Shown here piece by piece: positions 59,040 to 64,000 of a DNA stretch of 64,000 nt (position 1 is the stretch's first letter; each line of letters begins with the position of its first letter). The translations under genes were made by a program, and so were the position numbers. This stretch comes from Trichomonas vaginalis G3 (lineage: Eukaryota > Parabasalia > Trichomonadida > Trichomonadidae). The notes under the pieces are model-generated. The model was given only the letters and a program-made list of their open reading frames with translations, was not told the DNA's origin and made no database searches. The DNA is taken from assembly GCF_026262505.1 (NCBI RefSeq), contig NC_067204.1, positions 22,103,300 to 22,167,299 on the forward strand. The letters are read 5' to 3'.

Positions 59040-59848
59040 ATGGCAGAAGACATAGTGGTTTATACTATTACGACTAAAAACCCTGAGTCATATAATTCTA
59101 TAACAACAAACTTACAAAGTCCTCAAGGACGATATTGTAAACTGACCTTAAACACGATGACGACTAAAGCCTGTTTTGCTCTTTTGACACCAGAAGACTT
59201 TGTTGTTGTGAATGGTAAAAAATACTCCTTTGAAGATACTTACTCAGATATACCACCAACAGGTTTTGTTGACTTATTTAATACTTTAAGTACGGGTGTA
59301 ACATGTGCTGCAACTAGAGCAGGTTTCATTATGTTTGGATGTCCGACTGAGTTTACTATAAACAATATGAGCTATAATACAAAACTTATATCTGGTTTTT
59401 ACTACCAACAGTTTCCTATAACAGGAAAAGGTGTCATACAAGGAATGTCTGTTCCATTGACTTTAAGTACACCTATTTTATATATTGTTTCAAACTTAGG
59501 TTCAAAGTGTTATTCGAATGTCGACAGAAACTACTATGACCAAAAGATACTTCATGCGTATAAACAACACATTCTCTGCTGGTTTGCCTATTGTTCATTC
59601 GAATGCAGAGTTTTCAGCTTTAGTAAACTCAAACACTTTAGCAAACATAAACTTAACCTTAGTTGACGCAAACTTTGTTCCTGTAAAACTTTTATGTCCT
59701 ATGTATTTGTCAATGACGGCAGAAAGTTTCGAATTGGAAGATGCAACTGGTGAAAGTATTGTACTACAAGAACAACTTCAACAACAAATAGCTCAAGAAC
59801 AACAAATGCAACAAATGGAACAAATGCAACAACAAAAGTCAAGAATAA
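59040..59848 (+). CDS. minor capsid (penton-like) protein, broken (copy 2)
   Basis: Counterpart of 16119-16923, starting MAEDIVVYTITTKNPESYN. Leader AAATATATAAAAATG. Broken about once or twice. Confidence 0.6.
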
Positions 59849-59878
59849 AAAAATATTTTTTTTTATTTTTATAAAAAA

Positions 59879-61113
59879 ATGTACAGAATAGACGTTTCAG
59901 ATTTTTATGACTTCCAAGCCTTCAGAAATATGTGTCCATTTCGAGACTATAACAAAGCAGTCGAGAATTTGAAACGTTTAGTCATTTATGTCGACTCTGC
60001 CCCAGAATGTTATGTCATGAAAGAATGGGATGTAGTCTTTAACAAACCAAGAGCGACAATAGTTTCAGAACAAGAATGTAAACAGAAACTTAAGAAAATA
60101 AAAGTCGTACAAGTTGGTATGAAGATGTTAGATGCTTGGGATATCTTATTGTCAAACTTGAAGATTTTTCAGTTCGTGGTATAAAGTTCTATACACCATC
60201 TCCAAACTTCTATTCTATCTTCACTGGATATAAATACGAACAAGTAGAATGGAAAGAAAATGTTATAGAAGCTTGGTTAGACCATGTCAAAGAAATTATA
60301 TGCAATGGAAACGAAAAAGTCTATGAGTATATCTTATGTTGGTTTGCAAACATCTTACAACATCCAAGTGCTAAAAATGAAACTGCTCTCATTATAATTG
60401 GAAAACAAGGAACAGGTAAGAACACTTTCTTTACAGATATCTTATGCAAACTGTTAGAGGGCTATTCGAATCCGAATATGACAAACTTAGAAAACATCTG
60501 CGGTAAATTTAACTCTTCAATAGAGAATATGAAACTTATAGTATGTAACGAACTTCAAAGTATAGATACAACAAAGGTTTTAAACTCAGATGCTTTGAAG
60601 AGTCTTATAACAGACAAAGTTGGAGTTGTTGAAAGAAAGTATAGAGACCAAAGAGTTTGTGAAAATGTTGCAAACTTCGTCATGGTTTCAAACAATGCCG
60701 TTCCGATGAAGTTAGAAAGTTCTGACAGAAGATATGTAGTTGTCAGAACGTCAGAAGCTCATATGCAAGATACAGAATATTTTGACGACTTAGCAGAAAC
60801 TTTGACACCTAACTTTTACAACCACTTGTTCTCATATTTCATGACATTAGATATTTCTAAGTTCAATCCAAGACAAATTCCACATACCGAAGAGAGACAA
60901 ACATTGTTAGAAGCAAACAAGAGTGTATATGAACTGTTCATAGATGAAACCGACTTTGAGTGTTTAGATGAAAGGTTATTGTACGATTCGTATAAACAGT
61001 ATTGTCAAGAGTATGGTTATATGACAGCGTCTAAACGAACATTCTTGGCAAATGTCAAAAGTCTTTTAGACGTACAGAATGGTGTATATACAAAGAAAAA
61101 TTTTTCTGAGTAA
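59879..61113 (+). CDS. superfamily 3 helicase, broken (copy 2)
   Basis: Same protein as 16951-18180. Walker A (GKQGTGKNTF), Walker B (LIVCNELQS) and motif C (VMVSNNAVPM) lie in one long frame of over 300 codons, followed by a helical C-terminal part ending KKNFSE. Broken about once. Confidence 0.86.
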
Positions 61114-61151
61114 ATTTTAAAAAAAAATATTTTTTTTATCCGATAGAAAAG

Positions 61152-61571
61152 ATGACAAAATTCATCTCAGTCAACAAGTACATGTCAGGACTTAAAGAAG
61201 AACTAGACCCATTCACATATTTGAATGTTTACTTCTACCATTTTGAAAAGTCTACATTTGACAAAGTTTGGAACATCGAACCAGTTAAGTTTGCTATTGT
61301 GACTAAAAATGGTGCGAAATTTGAAGACTTAGACATAGAAGGTTTGTTAACAGTCAAAGAAAGTTTTGACAGAAGGTTTTCAAACCTTAAAGAAGGCAAA
61401 GCATACAAACTTGTTATACCTTATGAACCAAAGAAAGCAGACGACTATGAATATTATGAGTCTAAGATAGTTGAAGTTCAAGGTAAATTGGGTAAAAAGA
61501 TTTTAGAGTCTAAGCCAGTGTTTGCTCCTAAAGAGGAAGAGAACATTGACATTGACCCAGAAATGTTCTAA
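61152..61571 (+). CDS. unknown small Maverick protein (copy 2)
   Basis: 139 residues from MTKFISVNKYMSGLKEELDP, whole; counterpart of 18217-18635. Leader TTTTTTTATCCGATAGAAAAG before the ATG fits the virion gene motif. Confidence 0.72.
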   Translation: MTKFISVNKYMSGLKEELDPFTYLNVYFYHFEKSTFDKVWNIEPVKFAIVTKNGAKFEDLDIEGLLTVKESFDRRFSNLKEGKAYKLVIPYEPKKADDYEYYESKIVEVQGKLGKKILESKPVFAPKEEENIDIDPEMF

Positions 61572-62033
61572 AAATAAAATTTTATTTTTACATGTCATAT
61601 CTCCCTTCTCTGGCTCTGGTTCTTTCTTCTCTTCTTCTACTTTCTTTTCTTTCTTTTCTCTCTTCTTCTTCTCTGGTGGAGTTATGTCAAACTTCTCAGA
61701 ACCATATTTTTGTAAAAGTGCTTTGTCATTTAATAGCTCTTCTATTCTGTTTTCTATTTCATTTTCAAGAACAGCGCATGTGTCTTCTTTGCATTCTAAG
61801 AAGTTTTGTTGGACTTCATCTCTCCAAGAGGCGTCATCTCTGTCAACAAGTCTGTCATTGACAAATTTTAAGACTGCTCTGCTTAATGTTTTATGGTTCT
61901 TGTCATATTCCCAGAAACAGAACTTTAGAACAAATTCACCTTTCTTGTTTACACTATGTAAGATTTTATGGTCGACAGATGTTTTGCTGTCGAAAAGCTT
62001 GTCTCGAATATAGATAGCGAAATCGCTAGACAT
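61503..62033 (-). CDS. unknown Maverick protein with charged tail (copy 2)
   Basis: Starts MSSDFAIYIRDKLFDSKTS; the folded part is followed by a KKEKKVEEEKKEPEPEK tail. As read it runs on into the opposite gene; in copy 1 the protein ends sooner (18652). Divergent from the packaging ATPase with 36 bp between starts. Confidence 0.62.
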   Translation of the reverse strand: MSSDFAIYIRDKLFDSKTSVDHKILHSVNKKGEFVLKFCFWEYDKNHKTLSRAVLKFVNDRLVDRDDASWRDEVQQNFLECKEDTCAVLENEIENRIEELLNDKALLQKYGSEKFDITPPEKKKREKKEKKVEEEKKEPEPEKGDMTCKNKILFLEHFWVNVNVLFLFRSKHWLRL

Positions 62034-62069
62034 TTCCTAAAAGATAAAAATTTTAATTTTTCTAAAAAT

Positions 62070-62945
62070 ATGTTAGAAAAAAAGTTTGCTGACATTGACA
62101 AGAAATTTGAGAATGTTTTAAATAAGAACAAGAGGAAGTTGGAAAATGCTCAGATAAAACCCATACATGACAAGTTCTTATTTGCTCAGAATGGTATAAC
62201 AGGTCTAATCGCACCACCTGGGTCGGGTAAGACTTTCACTTATCTTAAAATGGCTGCACAACAACAAGAACTAGATGAGAAGAACCCATTCTATGAGTTA
62301 GTAGTCATTTGTAGTACTTCTGGTCAATTTGACCAAACCGTAAATTCGTTCAAAGATATTATAAAAAAGTCTAAGTTAGTATGTATAAAAGATACTGAGT
62401 TGTTAGATTGGATAAAGAAGTACCAAAGAAGAGTTTTGAAGTACAATGCTATAAATGAGTATGTCAATTCTAAGTTTAAAGACCCAAATGAGGAAATGCA
62501 GAGAATATTAGAGAAGAAACACTTCAGAAACAAACAGAAAGAGATAGAATACATTTCGAAGAAATTGCAATCTTACGATTGGAAGACTTACCCTCATAGA
62601 TGTCTTCTTATCTTAGATGACTTTGCTTCTCATCCTTTGTTAAAGAACAGAGAACAAGACATGTGTCGAATTCTCAAGAAGCTCAGACACTTTAACATTT
62701 CAGTTGTCATTTGTGTACAGACAGCAAAGAGTTTAAGTAAGGATGTAAAGAGAATACTTACTGATATCATACTTTTCCCCGGATTGTCCGAAGACGATTT
62801 CATGGAACTTATGAAAGAGTCCATGGCAGGTAAGTTTGACAGACATGAACTATGGGAGAAGTACAAAGTCATACAAGACCCTCATACTTCTTTCAGAATT
62901 CACATCTACGCGAACAAAGTTCAAATTGTAAAAAGTCAAGCGTAA
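62070..62945 (+). CDS. A32/FtsK-type packaging ATPase (copy 2)
   Basis: 291 residues, looks whole. Walker A APPGSGKTFTY at about residue 50, Walker B CLLILDDFASHP near 187, then HFNISVVICVQTAKS. The ATG at 62070 is shared with copy 1 and follows a T-run/CTAAAAATATG leader; the frame above it is the divergent gene's shadow. Confidence 0.92.
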   Translation: MLEKKFADIDKKFENVLNKNKRKLENAQIKPIHDKFLFAQNGITGLIAPPGSGKTFTYLKMAAQQQELDEKNPFYELVVICSTSGQFDQTVNSFKDIIKKSKLVCIKDTELLDWIKKYQRRVLKYNAINEYVNSKFKDPNEEMQRILEKKHFRNKQKEIEYISKKLQSYDWKTYPHRCLLILDDFASHPLLKNREQDMCRILKKLRHFNISVVICVQTAKSLSKDVKRILTDIILFPGLSEDDFMELMKESMAGKFDRHELWEKYKVIQDPHTSFRIHIYANKVQIVKSQA

Positions 62946-63040
62946 AAATGTAAGTGTTTGATCTTAGTCTGTTGTGGTGCTGGGCTGTCGGTTCTTCTGG
63001 CTTTGAATGGACTCGGTTGGTGTACGTCGGACATTCGTTT
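62946..63040 (-). pseudogene. scrap of the proline/glutamine-rich gene
   Basis: Matches the 5' end of the copy 1 gene at 22336-22944 and its leader (GACGTCGGACATTCGTTTGT at 22932 has its counterpart at 63021). Confidence 0.5.
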
Positions 63041-63430
63041 GTGTCCTGTCGGAAGGAAGAACTTTTCCTGTCGGAAGGAAGAACTTTTCCTGTTGGAAGG
63101 AAAATATTTTCCTGTCGGAAAGAAAAACTTTTCCTGTCGGAAAGAAAAATTTTTCCTGTCGGAAAGAAAAATTTTTCCTGTCGGAAAGAAAAATTTTTCC
63201 TGAAGGTCGGCCAAAAAGTTCTCAATTTTCGAAAATTTGAATGGTTTACGGACGGACAACTGGAAAAATTTTTCCTGTCGGAAAGAAAAATTTTTCCTGT
63301 CGGAAGGAAAAACTTTTCCTGTCGGAAGGAAGGACTTTTCCTGTCGGAAAGAAAAACTTTTCCTGTCGGAAAGAAAAACTTTTCCTGTCGGAAGGAAGGA
63401 CTCGGAATGCCAGAAGGAAGGACTCGGAAT
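63040..63430. repeat. 21-bp tandem repeat (minisatellite) of copy 2
   Basis: About 16 copies of a unit like TTTTCCTGTCGGAAGGAAAAAC with GAAAGAAA variants, interrupted once near 63200-63260. Overlapping frames on both strands are open because the unit is a multiple of three. It occupies the same place, next to TCGGACATTCGTTTGTGTC, as the unrelated array of copy 1 at 22975-23305. Confidence 0.9.
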
Positions 63431-63512
63431 GCCAGAAGGACTCGGACAAGACAATTTACCATCTAGAGCTACCTGAGCCATCTTTGGTGTCAAGCTTGAA
63501 AAATATATGGTT

Positions 63513-64000
63513 CATTTACTCTTCCTCTTTGAAGTTGTCAAAATACTCTGTTATTTTTTCTTTCAGTAGCGGTAAATCTTCTTTGAATGTAAGTATTGTA
63601 CAACCTTTCATATCATAGTGTGTTTGAGGTAACGTATCTTGAACTATCTGTTTAACATCTTCATTTGGTGTCATTGAAATCGGTAAGTTTTCGCGATAGA
63701 ACCAATTTCTGTCAGATTTGTAAATCTTAGCAAGTCGTAAAAGCTTTTGTTGTTTCTTCTGACTAAATGCAACATAACCATATCTCTGTCTTCTTCATTT
63801 TCCATCTCTTCAGTGTAAATCATATACTTATAGTTCTTTTCCTTTCCTTTTGGTACCGAACGTGGTATTCTTTTCTGTATGTTTTTGTCTTTTGCTTCAA
63901 GCTTGTTCTCTAGCTCTTCGCGTTCTTGTCTGTGAAGTTCGTCAAGAAGTTTACAAATATACCATGAATAGCGAGCTGAAGCCCATTGTGCCACATTATT
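63513..64000 (-). CDS. KilA-N-type protein, partial, broken
   Basis: Reading leftward from the window end, VAQWASARYSWYICKLLDEL matches the last helix of the KilA-N DNA-binding domain (typical IAQWISPEFALKV). A charged linker and a C-terminal domain (YMIYTEEMENEEDRDMVMLH, then KGCTILTFKEDLPLLKEKI) follow, as in BRO/KilA proteins of large DNA viruses. The N terminus is beyond the window. Broken about once. Probably a DNA-binding regulator. Copy 1 keeps only the tail near 20030. Confidence 0.55.

Larger units (their letters stand above)
52410..64000 (+). mobile_element. Maverick/Polinton copy 2, left part
   Basis: Begins with an A-run then GGTATTGGGGCTTCCAGGGC and a terminal hairpin, and continues past the window end. 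From about 52880 to 62945 it matches 10.3-20.0 kb of copy 1 in order and orientation at high identity: Q-rich protein, capsid proteins, helicase and packaging ATPase. Its left 470 bp differ, carrying a second hairpin and a scrap of the adenine methyltransferase gene. The visible part is broken about twenty times, mostly in the Q-rich gene. Right end, polymerase and integrase are outside the window, so the target duplication cannot be checked. Confidence 0.93.

Noticed and set aside
62936-63618. Several overlapping frames of FPVGKKNFSCRKEK-type repeats
   Set aside because: Same effect of a 21-bp tandem array in copy 2.
1-64000. CRISPR arrays, bacterial operons, tRNA or rRNA genes
   Set aside because: None found. 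The tandem repeats have no spacers, and I recognised no tRNA or rRNA signature by eye.

Overview
The window looks like a chromosome piece from a parabasalid flagellate, most likely Trichomonas vaginalis or a close relative. The evidence is AT-rich DNA, dense intron-free genes, ankyrin genes with the trichomonad N-terminal domain, TCAYTW-type initiators just upstream of several ATGs, CCTTT motifs at two ribosomal protein genes, a Tvmar1-like mariner, and two large Maverick/Polinton elements. All calls were made by eye on both strands; no database was searched.

Layout. 1-8.9 kb is host DNA: the 3' part of a Ras-like GTPase, ribosomal protein uS10 (S20), an ankyrin gene split by a 1.3 kb mariner, a coiled-coil protein, a SEP-domain protein and an RBX1-like RING protein. 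8,888-33,995 is a complete Maverick (copy 1, about 25.1 kb) with terminal inverted repeats and a 5-bp target duplication (TTCAT). From left to right it holds an unknown acidic protein, a Q-rich coiled-coil protein, the capsid proteins, SF3 helicase, packaging ATPase, a nested inverted-repeat cassette, a block of small accessory genes, an HNH protein, protein-primed DNA polymerase B, integrase, fibre-like protein, two amphipathic virion-like proteins and an adenine DNA methyltransferase. Many structural genes are broken while most small accessory genes look whole.

34.0-52.4 kb is host DNA again: the remains of a beta-helix type surface protein gene at the Maverick junction, a glycine-rich protein, 2 kb of non-coding DNA with a possible MITE and a perfect palindrome, a GET1/WRB homologue, a MON2-like HEAT protein, the casein kinase II regulatory subunit, a cathepsin B-like protease, an EF-hand protein, ribosomal protein eL18, an acidic serine-rich ankyrin protein, and a decayed ankyrin pseudogene. 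52,410 to the end is the left part of a second Maverick (copy 2), whose 52.9-62.9 kb block matches 10.3-20.0 kb of copy 1 closely; it runs off the window inside a KilA-N-type gene.

The most striking points are: two distinct classes of start-proximal promoter sequence inside the Maverick (host-type initiator on small accessory genes, and a T-run/TA motif ending in AAATG on virion and replication genes); terminal hairpins whose arms differ between copies but stay self-complementary; a nested cassette with doubled inverted repeats; a phage tail-collar-like fibre and protein VI-like peptides in a eukaryotic element; and two unrelated 21-bp minisatellites at the same locus in the two copies.
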